A stretch of DNA of 64,000 nucleotides from an uncultured Arachnia sp. (GTDB lineage: Bacteria; Actinomycetota; Actinomycetes; Propionibacteriales; Propionibacteriaceae): assembly GCA_947493995.1 (NCBI GenBank), contig CANLTJ010000003.1, positions 155,298-219,297 of the forward strand. Direction: 5' to 3'. The position numbers were made by a program, and so were the translations under genes. The notes under the pieces were generated by a model, which saw only the letters and a program-made list of their open reading frames with translations, was not told the origin of the DNA and made no database searches. Below, piece after piece: positions 8,276-16,788 of this stretch; position 1 is the stretch's first letter; each line of letters begins with the position of its first letter.

Positions 8276-9759
8276 CCGACATGCTCAATTACGACGACGT
8301 GCTCAAGAACTTCGACCCCGCCATCGGCCTCGAGGTCCACGTGGAACTCTCGACGGCGTCCAAGATGTTCTGCGGCTGCTCTACCACCTTCGGGGGAGAA
8401 CCCAATTCCCAGACCTGTCCGGTGTGCCTCGGTCTGCCCGGTGCTCTGCCGGTGGTGAACGCCAAGGCGGTGGAGTCAGCGATCCGTATCGGCCTGGCAC
8501 TGAACTGTCAGATAGCGCCGTGGGGTCGCTTCGCCCGGAAGAACTACTTCTACCCGGACATGACCAAGAACTTCCAGACCTCCCAGTACGACGAGCCCAT
8601 CGCGCACGACGGCTGGGTGGAGCTCGAGGTGGACGGTGAGACGTTTCGCATCGAAATCGAGCGCGCCCACATGGAGGAGGACGCTGGGAAGCTGACACAC
8701 GTCGGCACCAGCGGCCGGATCCACGGCGCCGAGTACTCGCTCATCGACTACAACCGCGCGGGCACGCCGCTCATCGAGATCGTCACCCGTCCTGTGCTGG
8801 GGACTGGCGCGAAGGCGCCGCAGGTCGCCAAGGCCTACGTGTCGCACCTGCGCGACCTGATGCGCGCACTGAAGGTCTCCGACGTCCGCATGGAACACGG
8901 CTCGCTGCGTTGCGATGCCAACATCTCGCTGGCACCCAAGGGGGCGACGGAGCTCGGCACCCGTACGGAGACCAAGAACGTGAACTCGCTGCGCTCCGTG
9001 GAGCGCGCCATCACCACTGAGATGCGCCGCCAGGCGGCCGTCCTCATCGACGGTGGACGCGTGAAGCAGGAGACCCGCCACTTCGACGAGGCCACCGGCA
9101 CCTCGCGTCCGGGGCGCTCCAAGGAGAACGAGCAGGACTACCGCTACTTCGCGGAGCCCGATCTGGTGCCCATCGCGCCCAGCAGGGAATGGATCGAGGA
9201 GCTCCGGGCCTCGTTGCCTGAGCCTCCGGTGCAGCGTCGCAAGAGGCTGGCGGCCGAGTGGGGCTTCGACGAGCTGGCGATGCGCGACATCGTCGCCGTC
9301 GGAGCCATGGACATGATCGATGAGACGGTCGCCGCCGGTGCAGCACCGCAGGCCGCCCGGAAATGGTGGGGTGGGGAGCTGGCCCGTCGAGCCAACGAGG
9401 CCGGGATCGAGCTGGAGGAGCTGTCGATCTCACCGCAGGACGTGGCAGAGATCTCCGCCCTGGTGACGTCCGGCGAGTTGAACGACAAGCTGGCAAGGCA
9501 GGTCATCGAGGGGGTCTTGGCGGGCGAGGGCACCGCCCGTGCGGTGGTGGACGCCCGCGGCCTGAAGATCGTCTCGGACGACGGGGCGCTGAAGGACGTC
9601 GTCGACAAGGCGATCGCGGACAATCCGGATGTGGCCGCCAAGATCCGGGACGGGAAACATCAGGCCATTGGAGCCCTGATCGGCCCGGTGATGAAGGCCA
9701 TGCGTGGTCAGGCCGATGCCGGGCGCGTCCGCGAACTGATCCTGGAGGAACTCGGCTGA
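8272..9759 (+). CDS. gatB: Asp/Glu-tRNA amidotransferase subunit GatB
   Basis: Kinase/amidotransferase subunit that binds the mischarged tRNA and activates the side-chain carboxylate. 495 residues. It shows IGLEVHVEL, then the zinc-site region CGCSTTFGG...CPVCLGLPG, the EDAGKL and [13 protein letters not shown] motifs, and a C-terminal YqeY-like helical tail from about residue 350. The GTG at 8272 overlaps the gatA stop (GTGA); an ATG at 8281 is the alternative. Third and last gene of the gatCAB operon. An unbroken gatCAB implies that at least one of Gln-tRNA or Asn-tRNA is made by the indirect route here. Confidence 0.97.
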   Translation: MTDMLNYDDVLKNFDPAIGLEVHVELSTASKMFCGCSTTFGGEPNSQTCPVCLGLPGALPVVNAKAVESAIRIGLALNCQIAPWGRFARKNYFYPDMTKNFQTSQYDEPIAHDGWVELEVDGETFRIEIERAHMEEDAGKLTHVGTSGRIHGAEYSLIDYNRAGTPLIEIVTRPVLGTGAKAPQVAKAYVSHLRDLMRALKVSDVRMEHGSLRCDANISLAPKGATELGTRTETKNVNSLRSVERAITTEMRRQAAVLIDGGRVKQETRHFDEATGTSRPGRSKENEQDYRYFAEPDLVPIAPSREWIEELRASLPEPPVQRRKRLAAEWGFDELAMRDIVAVGAMDMIDETVAAGAAPQAARKWWGGELARRANEAGIELEELSISPQDVAEISALVTSGELNDKLARQVIEGVLAGEGTARAVVDARGLKIVSDDGALKDVVDKAIADNPDVAAKIRDGKHQAIGALIGPVMKAMRGQADAGRVRELILEELG

Positions 9760-9787
9760 GCTGTGCCGTCTCTGGTAGAACTCGATC

Positions 9788-10924
9788 ATGGAGAATGTGA
9801 TCAACGCACCCGCACGGTACGGGATCGTCGGAACCGGATACTTCGGTGCGGAGATGGGCCGCTATCTCGCCTCGCGGGACGACGCGGCCGTCACGGTGGT
9901 GTACGACCCGGAGAATGCGGCGGCGGTGGCGCACGAGTTGGACGCCCGGGTTGCGGGGAGTGTTGAGGAGCTCTGCCGCGCCGACGACGTCGACGTCGTG
10001 GTGGTCGCCTCCCCCAACTGGGCGCACCTGGAGCCCGTCCTGCTGGCGGCCGAGGCGGCCAAGCATGTCTTCTGCGAGAAGCCCATTGCACTGTCCTACC
10101 GGGACTGCGCCGCGATGCTGGAGGCCACCAGTACAGCCGGCGTCTTGTTCATGGCCGGTCACGTCACGAACTTCATGGCGGGCGTTCGCCGAACCAAGGC
10201 GTTGATTGCCGATGGAACCATCGGTGATGTGCTCTTCTGCAGGGCCGTGCGGACGGGGTGGGAGGAACCCAAGGAAACGGTGAGTTGGAAGAAGAAGCGT
10301 GAACGCTCGGGTGGCCACCTCTACCACCACATCCACGAACTGGACCTGGTGCAATCCATCATGGGCCCGGCCCGGGTCGCAACGATGGTGGGCGGCAACA
10401 TCGCCCACGTCGGCGATGACTTCGGCGACGAGGACGACATGTTGATCATCACTATGGAGTTTGACGGCCCCGGGTTCGCGGCGATGGAGTACGGGTCGGC
10501 CTTTCGCTGGCCGGAGCACCACGTGCTCATCCAGGGAACGAAGGGCGCCATTCGCATTGACATGCGCGATCCCGGCTGTGAACTGCTGACTCCTGATCGT
10601 CACGAGCGCTTTCTGCTCCACCGCACGCAGGAGGAGGACGACGACCGTCGTGCCATCCAGCTGGAGAGGGGAACCGAAGGTCCCATCATGTACGGCAGCC
10701 CGCAGGATCGCACGCCTTTGTGGTTGACGGGCATCATCGAGGAGGAGCTGGACTACTTCCACGGACTGGTCATGGGTGGGGAAGCCCTGCCGGAATTTGC
10801 GGCCCTCACTGACGGCACCGCGGCGGCAGCGGCAATCGCGACCGCCGACGCGCTCACCCTCTCTCTGAAGGAGTCGCGCAAGGTGACAGTCGAGGAGATC
10901 ACTGCACGGGGCCATTACGGTTAG
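9788..10924 (+). CDS. Gfo/Idh/MocA family oxidoreductase
   Basis: NAD(P)-dependent dehydrogenase, 378 residues. The N-terminal Rossmann fold has a GTGYFGAEMG dinucleotide loop (about residue 15). The family signature FCEKPIALS follows at about residue 97, with the catalytic-type Lys in EKP. The C-terminal alpha/beta domain is about residues 125-365. Members oxidise or reduce sugars, inositols or sugar derivatives; the substrate cannot be read. It lies 28 bp after gatB, but a TAGAACT -10-like sequence just before its ATG suggests a separate, nearly leaderless transcript. It could feed on sugars released by the glycosidases that follow, but only proximity supports that. Confidence 0.88.
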   Translation: MENVINAPARYGIVGTGYFGAEMGRYLASRDDAAVTVVYDPENAAAVAHELDARVAGSVEELCRADDVDVVVVASPNWAHLEPVLLAAEAAKHVFCEKPIALSYRDCAAMLEATSTAGVLFMAGHVTNFMAGVRRTKALIADGTIGDVLFCRAVRTGWEEPKETVSWKKKRERSGGHLYHHIHELDLVQSIMGPARVATMVGGNIAHVGDDFGDEDDMLIITMEFDGPGFAAMEYGSAFRWPEHHVLIQGTKGAIRIDMRDPGCELLTPDRHERFLLHRTQEEDDDRRAIQLERGTEGPIMYGSPQDRTPLWLTGIIEEELDYFHGLVMGGEALPEFAALTDGTAAAAAIATADALTLSLKESRKVTVEEITARGHYG

Positions 10925-11141
10925 CCCTCGCCGTCGGTGGTAGCGGCTGGCGTACCGCATCGACGATGCAGAGCGAACAGTGACCGTGCTCCGGATCGAC
11001 CACCGCCGGGACGTCTATCGGACACGATGACCTGTTGACCGGAGATGAACAATAGTTGTGTCCAAGTCGTAGACCACGCCGCACCCTTGGCCGTACTCTG
11101 TGCCGAGCCGGAGTTTCACTTAATCAGCGAGGCTTACCGCC

Positions 11142-14100
11142 ATGCACATCCGCCGTTTGTTTGCCGTCCTGTTGTCGCTGGGGTTGATTCTCTCCATGGT
11201 GGGGATGTTCCAACCGAGTCCTGCCTCCGCCGATACGGCCCTCCCAGCGGCCCCCGGCGACGGGATTGACCCTGACCTCGAGCTGTCCGACCTCGCGAAC
11301 CGGGGCGAAGGCGGCTGGCTCCGGTACCGCATCCCCGCGCTGACCCAGTTGAACAACGGCGACATCCTTGCCGTCTACGACGGCCGGCCCACCATGGCCG
11401 ATCTGCCCAGCAACATCACCCTGCTGATGCGTCGTTCCACGGACAACGGCGCCACGTGGGGCCCCCAGACGATCATCCGGCAGGAAGATCCGCCCAACGG
11501 CTTCGGTGACCCGTCGGTGCTGGTCGACCGCGAAACCGGCAGGGTGTTCGTCTTCTACGCCGCCTCCATCAACGCAGGCTTCGCCAGCTCCACCACCGGC
11601 CAGGACCACGACGATCCCAACGTGTTGCACGCCGACTACTCCGTCTCCGACGACAACGGTGAGACCTGGACGCACCATCGCATCACCTCCGACATCAAGC
11701 AGGGCCGGGCGTGGGCCGGGATGTTCGCCGCCTCCGGCCAGGGCCTGCAGCTTCGCCAGGAGCCATACGACGGTCGCCTGATCCAGCAGTACACCGTCCG
11801 TATCAGTGGTGGAAACTACGCCGTCAGCGTCTACTCCGACGACGGTGGTGCCACGTGGGAGACCTCGGAGCCCGTCGGGCCGGGAGCCGATGAGAACAAG
11901 ACCGTCGAACTCAGCAACGGCGACGTCATGCTCAACTCCCGCGCCGCGCCCTACCGTCGCGTCGCCCTCTCCACCGACGGGGGAGAGACCTACACCGCGT
12001 TCTCTCCCGACACCGAACTGCCGGATCCTGCCAACAACGGCTCCATCATCCGCGCCTATCCCGACGCCCCGGCCTCCGACGTCAGGTCCAACATCCTGTT
12101 GTTCTCCAACACGGCCAACCAGCACGTGCGCCGCAACCTCACCATCAGGATGAGCTGCGACAACGGTCAGACCTGGCCCGTCAGCAAAGTCGTGCAGTCC
12201 GGCGCTGCCGCGTACTCAACCCTGACGGCGCTGGACGACGGCGACGGAGAGCGCGGCGGCAGCTACGGACTGTTCTACGAACGCGACGGCTACCGCCACC
12301 TCTCCTACACCAGCTTTGACCTTGACTGGCTGGAAGGCGTCTGCGGGTCCCTCGCCGTCACTCCGGCTGCGGGATATCCGGGTGGTGTCACCACGCCAAC
12401 CGAGGTCACGATCACGAACCAGTCGGCTGAAGATTTCGCCGCCGGCACCATCGCGGTTGCGGCCGATCAACGCTTCACGAGCCCCAACGTCGCCGTCCCC
12501 GCCATTGCCGCCGGCGAATCCGTCACCGTCACCGTTGACGTCACCACCGACAACACCGCGGACACCCGCACCCATGACGTCGACTTCGAGTACACCAACC
12601 CGGCGGGCTCCTCGTCGACGACGGCCCAGCTCCCCGCGGTCGCGAACCCCACCAACTTCGTGGCAGATCCCGAACTGACCATTGCGCCCGTGCTGGATGC
12701 CATCTATCCCGGTGGCGAAGAGGGCCTGCTCGGTGACCGGATCCAGCCGTGGCTGGTGGTGACCAACACCGGTAACCAGCGCCTGACGGGGATCTCCTTC
12801 ACCGCACCTGATGGCGCGAGCCCCTGCAACTACTCCGCCCTCGCCCCCGGCGCGTCCTACGCGTGCCGGAACGGTGGACCCTCCCACACCATCACGCCAG
12901 CCGACATGCTCGCTGGTGAGTGGTCCACCACCTACACGGCCACCGCCACGGCCGCCGGCGAGACGATCACCGCCACCGCCGACCTTCATCCAGTGCCGCT
13001 GGATGAGGGCACGGTCGCCCCGGGTGAAGTTGAAGCTTGGATTCCCAGTGGTGTCTTTGCATCGTCGTCATTCGTGAGGGTCCCGCGCGTAGCGGGGACG
13101 GGCGAGGCTCTGGCCGACGGAGACAGTCTTGCTCTCCGGGTACCCATCAATGGCCGCGCATCCGCGCAGCTCGCCGTCACCACCGCGGATGCACTCACCG
13201 GTCTGCAGGCTGAGGTGACACAGCTGACCAATGACGCTTCGGCCGCGCTGCCGTCAGACGCGGTCCAGGTGCGCTACCCGAGCTACATTCCCGACAATGA
13301 CAACGGGGGCCTCGTCGCCGATCCGCTGCTGGATGTTGCCAGCGACGTGGAGGCAGGCCGGAACCAGCCGATCTGGTTCACCGTCCAGATCCCCGACGGC
13401 ACAGCTCCCGGTTCGTACACCGCCACCATTGCAGTCACTCATGACGACGGCACCGTCGGCAGCTGGCCGCTGACCGTGGACGTGCCCGACGTCACCTACC
13501 GCGACATGGATGAGCGTCCCTTCATGCTGGATCTCTGGTCCCACCCGGACGCCGTCGCCGACTACCTCGACGTTCCCGTCTGGAGCGAGGAGCACTTCGA
13601 GGCACTGGAACCGTACTGGGCAGACCTCGCCAGTGCCGGGCAACGCGTCATCAACGTCGCCATCACCGAGGACCCCTGGCTGGTGGAAATGGACGGCACC
13701 ATCCGTCCGCAGACCGCCAGTAGCTACGAGTCGACGGTTGAGTGGATGTGGGACGGTACGGAGTTCTCCTTCGATTTCAGTGCCTTCGATCGCATCGTCA
13801 CCGACTCGTGGGCTGCGGGTATCGGACCCGACATCCACGCCTTCACGATGCTGCAATTCCGGGGTCACGACCGCATCAACTACACCGACACCCGCACCGG
13901 TGAACGTGCGGTGGAGACGGTGACGGTGGGCGACGACCGCTACACCGAGGCGTGGACCGCGTTCCTGACAGCCTTCCAGGCACATCTCATCGAGAGAGGC
14001 TGGTTCGACGACACCCGGCTGGCCTTCGACGAGCAGCCCCTGGCACGCATGGAGGCCGCCTTCGACGTCATCCGGGACGTCAGCCCGGAGTGGGCCGAGA

Positions 14101-16046
14101 AGATCGCGCTGGCGGCCAACTCGCTCTCCGAAGCTGACATCGCCGAGTACATCTCGTTCAACTACAGCTTCCTCGACTCGGTACCACAGTCTTTGATCGA
14201 TCAGAGGCGCGCCGACGGTGAACCCACGCTGTTCTACACCTGGAACGAGCCGACGAGACCCAACACCGTCACCAGGACTCCGCCGTTCAATGCCCGAACC
14301 CTCGGCTGGGTGGTGGAGCAGCGCGATCTCGACGGTTTCCTGCGCTGGACCTACAACTCGTGGCCCCTGGACGTCTACAACGATCCGACGTTCCGCTACG
14401 ACCAGGGCGACGAGTACATCGTCTACCCGGGCGACGACGGACCCGTCTCATCGATCCGTTGGGAGCTGTTCCGAGACGGACAGGACGACGCCGAACTGCT
14501 GAACCTCGCCGAGGAACAGCTGGGCGCCAACGACGCAGCACTTCGGGCAGCACTCGAGGACGTCGAGGCGGATGCCGAGCCCACGGCCGCCAACTTCGCG
14601 AACCTGCTGGACCACCGCTCCGACGTCATCGACGCACTGGTTGAGGGTCCGCCGCCGGTCATCGCGACGGGCGACATCACCATCGATGAGACGTCGGTGA
14701 GGAACCCGGACACGGGTACGGCGACCCTCAGCGTCCCGGTGCGCAACACCACCGAGGAGGAACAGACCGTCACGTTGGCGGTGGAGGGCAACACCGTCCT
14801 GTCAGGTGGTCCGACGACCGTGGCCGTGGCCGCCGGCGCGTCCGCCGTCGTGGAACTGGAGCTTGCACCAGGCGGGCAGGTGGGTGAGGACTCCTTCACC
14901 GCCAGCCTGACCATCGGGGACCGGGATATCGCCGCCCGGGACTTCGACGTGGTCTCCGGCGGGTACTACCTCTCCGACGCTGAGTGGGTCTCGGCCACCA
15001 ACGGCTGGGGTCCCGTGGAGCGCGACACGGCCAACGGTGAGGACGAGGCCGGCGACGGCCCCGTGATGTCGCTGGGCGGCACCACCTACACCAAGGGCTT
15101 GGGTGTGCACGCCGCGTCGGTCATCGAGTACGACCTCGGTGCCAGCTGCAGCACGCTGCGGTTCGACTACGGCATCGACGACTTCATGGAGGCGCGCCCC
15201 GGCTCGCTGATCATGTCGGTGCTGGGTGACGGGGACGAGTTGTGGACGTCGGGCGTCATCTCGTCCGCGGGACGCAATTCCGCCGAGGTGGACGTCACGG
15301 ATGTGGACACCCTGGTCCTCGACGTCGACCCGAACGGTGGCAATGGGCAGGATCACGCGGACTGGGCGGGCATCTGGGTGCAGTGCGCCGATGCGGGGGC
15401 GGGAACTCCAACCGCCACGGTCACGGCGACCGCGACGGTCACACCGACCACCACGGTCACACCGACAACGACGGTCACTCCCACGACGACCGTCACCCCG
15501 ACCATCACGACAACATCGACGCCCACGACCACGACGACCGCGACGTCGACGACAACCACCACGGTCACAGTGACACCCACCACCCGACCCACGGTGACCA
15601 CGTCGGCCCCTGCGACCAGCGGGCCGCCCAGGCCGGTGGATGTCTACACCACGCCGGGGTTCCACCGAGTCAATGGTCGGCACTGGTACACCACCTGTGA
15701 GCCCTATTCGCAGACCACGCGGTGCCGTACTTCGATCTGGTCCACGACGGTGCAGGTGGTGGATGGCAGGTTCGTCTCGGACACGGGCTGGCACTTCAAC
15801 AACCTGACCTACCTGCCGTCAGCCCGCTCGCTGTGGAACGACAATCCGTTGGGCAACACCGGCAGGTGGACAGACAGTCAGGGCCGCGCTTGGATGACGG
15901 AATGTGACACGCCTCGCACGGGCCGCAATGGCTGCCGTACGTGGATCCGTACGGATGTGGTGGAGGCGACACCGAACTCCAGTGGTGGTTATAGCTACCG
16001 CCAGGTGTCCAAGTACGTGTTCAACAACATGGTGCTGTTCAGCTGA
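11142..16046 (+). CDS. Secreted multidomain glycosidase: sialidase (GH33) + GH123/DUF4091 + NPCBM + duplicated C-terminal module
   Basis: A 1634-residue exported enzyme. Domains in order: a signal peptide with cleavage expected after SPASA (residue 30); a sialidase propeller at about 45-400 with the YRIPAL arginine motif (about residue 60), YDGRP and five Asp-box repeats (for example STDNGATW, SDDNGETW, SCDNGQTW); two Ig/NEW3-like beta domains at about 400-620; a DUF4091/GH123-like region at about 640-1140 with the Asp-Glu pair AFDEQP near 961 and the typical RWTYNSWPLDVYNDP tail; a beta domain; an NPCBM carbohydrate-binding domain at about 1271-1415; a Thr/Val/Pro linker; and a Cys/Trp-rich module at 1497-1634. 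It should remove terminal sialic acid and, by GH123 homology, beta-linked N-acetylgalactosamine from host glycans. There is no LPxTG anchor. The fusion of the two catalytic units is unusual. Confidence 0.9.
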   Translation: MHIRRLFAVLLSLGLILSMVGMFQPSPASADTALPAAPGDGIDPDLELSDLANRGEGGWLRYRIPALTQLNNGDILAVYDGRPTMADLPSNITLLMRRSTDNGATWGPQTIIRQEDPPNGFGDPSVLVDRETGRVFVFYAASINAGFASSTTGQDHDDPNVLHADYSVSDDNGETWTHHRITSDIKQGRAWAGMFAASGQGLQLRQEPYDGRLIQQYTVRISGGNYAVSVYSDDGGATWETSEPVGPGADENKTVELSNGDVMLNSRAAPYRRVALSTDGGETYTAFSPDTELPDPANNGSIIRAYPDAPASDVRSNILLFSNTANQHVRRNLTIRMSCDNGQTWPVSKVVQSGAAAYSTLTALDDGDGERGGSYGLFYERDGYRHLSYTSFDLDWLEGVCGSLAVTPAAGYPGGVTTPTEVTITNQSAEDFAAGTIAVAADQRFTSPNVAVPAIAAGESVTVTVDVTTDNTADTRTHDVDFEYTNPAGSSSTTAQLPAVANPTNFVADPELTIAPVLDAIYPGGEEGLLGDRIQPWLVVTNTGNQRLTGISFTAPDGASPCNYSALAPGASYACRNGGPSHTITPADMLAGEWSTTYTATATAAGETITATADLHPVPLDEGTVAPGEVEAWIPSGVFASSSFVRVPRVAGTGEALADGDSLALRVPINGRASAQLAVTTADALTGLQAEVTQLTNDASAALPSDAVQVRYPSYIPDNDNGGLVADPLLDVASDVEAGRNQPIWFTVQIPDGTAPGSYTATIAVTHDDGTVGSWPLTVDVPDVTYRDMDERPFMLDLWSHPDAVADYLDVPVWSEEHFEALEPYWADLASAGQRVINVAITEDPWLVEMDGTIRPQTASSYESTVEWMWDGTEFSFDFSAFDRIVTDSWAAGIGPDIHAFTMLQFRGHDRINYTDTRTGERAVETVTVGDDRYTEAWTAFLTAFQAHLIERGWFDDTRLAFDEQPLARMEAAFDVIRDVSPEWAEKIALAANSLSEADIAEYISFNYSFLDSVPQSLIDQRRADGEPTLFYTWNEPTRPNTVTRTPPFNARTLGWVVEQRDLDGFLRWTYNSWPLDVYNDPTFRYDQGDEYIVYPGDDGPVSSIRWELFRDGQDDAELLNLAEEQLGANDAALRAALEDVEADAEPTAANFANLLDHRSDVIDALVEGPPPVIATGDITIDETSVRNPDTGTATLSVPVRNTTEEEQTVTLAVEGNTVLSGGPTTVAVAAGASAVVELELAPGGQVGEDSFTASLTIGDRDIAARDFDVVSGGYYLSDAEWVSATNGWGPVERDTANGEDEAGDGPVMSLGGTTYTKGLGVHAASVIEYDLGASCSTLRFDYGIDDFMEARPGSLIMSVLGDGDELWTSGVISSAGRNSAEVDVTDVDTLVLDVDPNGGNGQDHADWAGIWVQCADAGAGTPTATVTATATVTPTTTVTPTTTVTPTTTVTPTITTTSTPTTTTTATSTTTTTVTVTPTTRPTVTTSAPATSGPPRPVDVYTTPGFHRVNGRHWYTTCEPYSQTTRCRTSIWSTTVQVVDGRFVSDTGWHFNNLTYLPSARSLWNDNPLGNTGRWTDSQGRAWMTECDTPRTGRNGCRTWIRTDVVEATPNSSGGYSYRQVSKYVFNNMVLFS
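15404..15632 (+). repeat. Low-complexity Thr/Val/Pro-rich linker coding repeat (sialidase protein)
   Basis: Degenerate tandem ACG-GTC-AC[G/A/T]-CCG-AC-type repeats encode a TATVTPTTTVTPTTT-like linker of about 75 residues between the NPCBM domain and the C-terminal module. Such linkers are probably extended and O-glycosylated. The near-periodic DNA is prone to length change by slippage. Confidence 0.8.
15633..16046 (+). repeat. Duplicated Cys/Trp-rich C-terminal module, copy in sialidase protein
   Basis: About 138 residues (1497-1634) made of two related units. Unit 1 starts at about 15657 ([14 protein letters not shown]...RCRTSIWSTTV...WHFNNLTYL). Unit 2 starts at about 15861 (GRWTDSQGRAWMTEC...GCRTWIRTDVV...YVFNNMVLF). 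The shared frame is G-R-x-W-x-T-x-C, about 9 residues, C-R-[ST]-x-I-x-T-x-V, then [WY]-x-F-N-N-[LM]. Each unit has two cysteines, probably a disulfide. The fucosidase gene ends in the same module. I know of no named family for it. Confidence 0.85.
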
Positions 16047-16062
16047 CACGGCCAGCGGCGGT

Positions 16063-16094
16063 GGGGGAGAAGGGGCGGGGTTCCCTTCTCCCCC
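16063..16094 (+). terminator. Terminator-like hairpin after the sialidase gene
   Basis: GGGGGAGAAGGG, an 8-base loop, then CCCTTCTCCCCC form a perfect 12-bp stem 17 bp after the stop codon. No U-tract follows, so it may act as a weak intrinsic terminator or an mRNA 3' end stabiliser. Confidence 0.6.
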
Positions 16095-16312
16095 GCTTCG
16101 CGTTGTGGACGTATCCGTTCGGCTCTCAGCAGAGGTAACGACCGATGAGTAGCGTCACCATGGACACGTACGTGAATCTTTCGTGCCCTGAGTAGCCGCG
16201 GCGAGGGACGAGTCCGGCATATCGAAGGGCGAACCTGGGTGTTTCAAGGTCGTTCGGTATACCGTCGTTCGTTGGGCATGGCGGCGCTCATGACGGCGTG
16301 GGCCAACCGGTC
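16095..16312. other. Noncoding spacer between the convergent glycosidase genes
   Basis: The 319-bp gap between the two convergent genes holds a hairpin at each side. The middle 218 bp have no credible reading frame or RNA gene. The only structure is a 10-bp palindrome CGGTATACCG near 16254, which resembles a LacI/GntR-type half-site but is far from any promoter. Confidence 0.6.
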
Positions 16313-16352
16313 AAAAAGGGGCCGTGACCTTCTTGGAAGATCACGGCCCCTC
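16313..16352 (-). terminator. Intrinsic terminator of the fucosidase gene
   Basis: On the minus strand AGGGGCCGTGA pairs with TCACGGCCCCT (11 bp) and is followed directly by TTTTT. It lies 14 bp after the fucosidase stop codon. Stem, loop and U-tract make this the clearest Rho-independent terminator in the window. Confidence 0.85.
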
Positions 16353-16365
16353 TGGTCGGGAAGGC

Positions 16366-16788
16366 TCAGGGCCTGAACCGCACCATGTTGTTGAACACCC
16401 ATGCGTCATCAGCTGAGTAGGTGTAGCCGCCTCCCGGCCTTGGGGTGGCGCTCACAACCTGCGTCCAGATGTAGCTGCGGCAGCCACCCTTGCCCGTGGC
16501 AGCGGTGTCGCACTCGGTGCGCCAGCGTCGTCCTTCACCCGTTGTCCACGTGCCCGTGTAGCCCAACGGGTTGCTGGCCCACTGTTGGCGGGTCATCTTC
16601 GGCAGGTAGGTCAGGTTGTTGAAGTGCCAACCGGTGTCGGCGACGAACTTGTCGCCCACCTGTTGCACGGTGGTGGACCAGATCTCCGTGCGACAACGCA
16701 CCGTCTGGGAGTACGGCTCACATGTGGTGTACCAGTGACGCCCGTTCTGGTGATGGAAACCGGGAGTGGTGTAAAGGTCGACGGGAGC
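16366..16788 (-). repeat. Duplicated Cys/Trp-rich C-terminal module, copy in fucosidase protein
   Basis: About 140 residues (1177-1316). It begins [20 protein letters not shown] and contains the same two units as the sialidase protein: GRHWYTTC...[11 protein letters not shown]...[10 protein letters not shown], then GRRWRTEC...[11 protein letters not shown]...WVFNNMVRF. The first unit is almost identical between the two proteins, much closer than the catalytic parts could be, which points to recent exchange or strong constraint. Confidence 0.85.

Noticed and set aside
10925..11141. Terminator or operator between the Gfo/Idh oxidoreductase and the sialidase gene
   Set aside because: No stem with U-tract and no strong promoter pattern; only a weak AAC-AATA-GTT repeat near 11047.
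15404..15632. Tandem repeats considered as a CRISPR-like or minisatellite array
   Set aside because: The repeats are in frame, degenerate and encode a Thr-rich linker; there are no spacers.
16250..16265. Palindrome CGGTATACCG in the spacer between the glycosidases
   Set aside because: Resembles a LacI-type site but lies between two convergent 3' ends with no promoter nearby.
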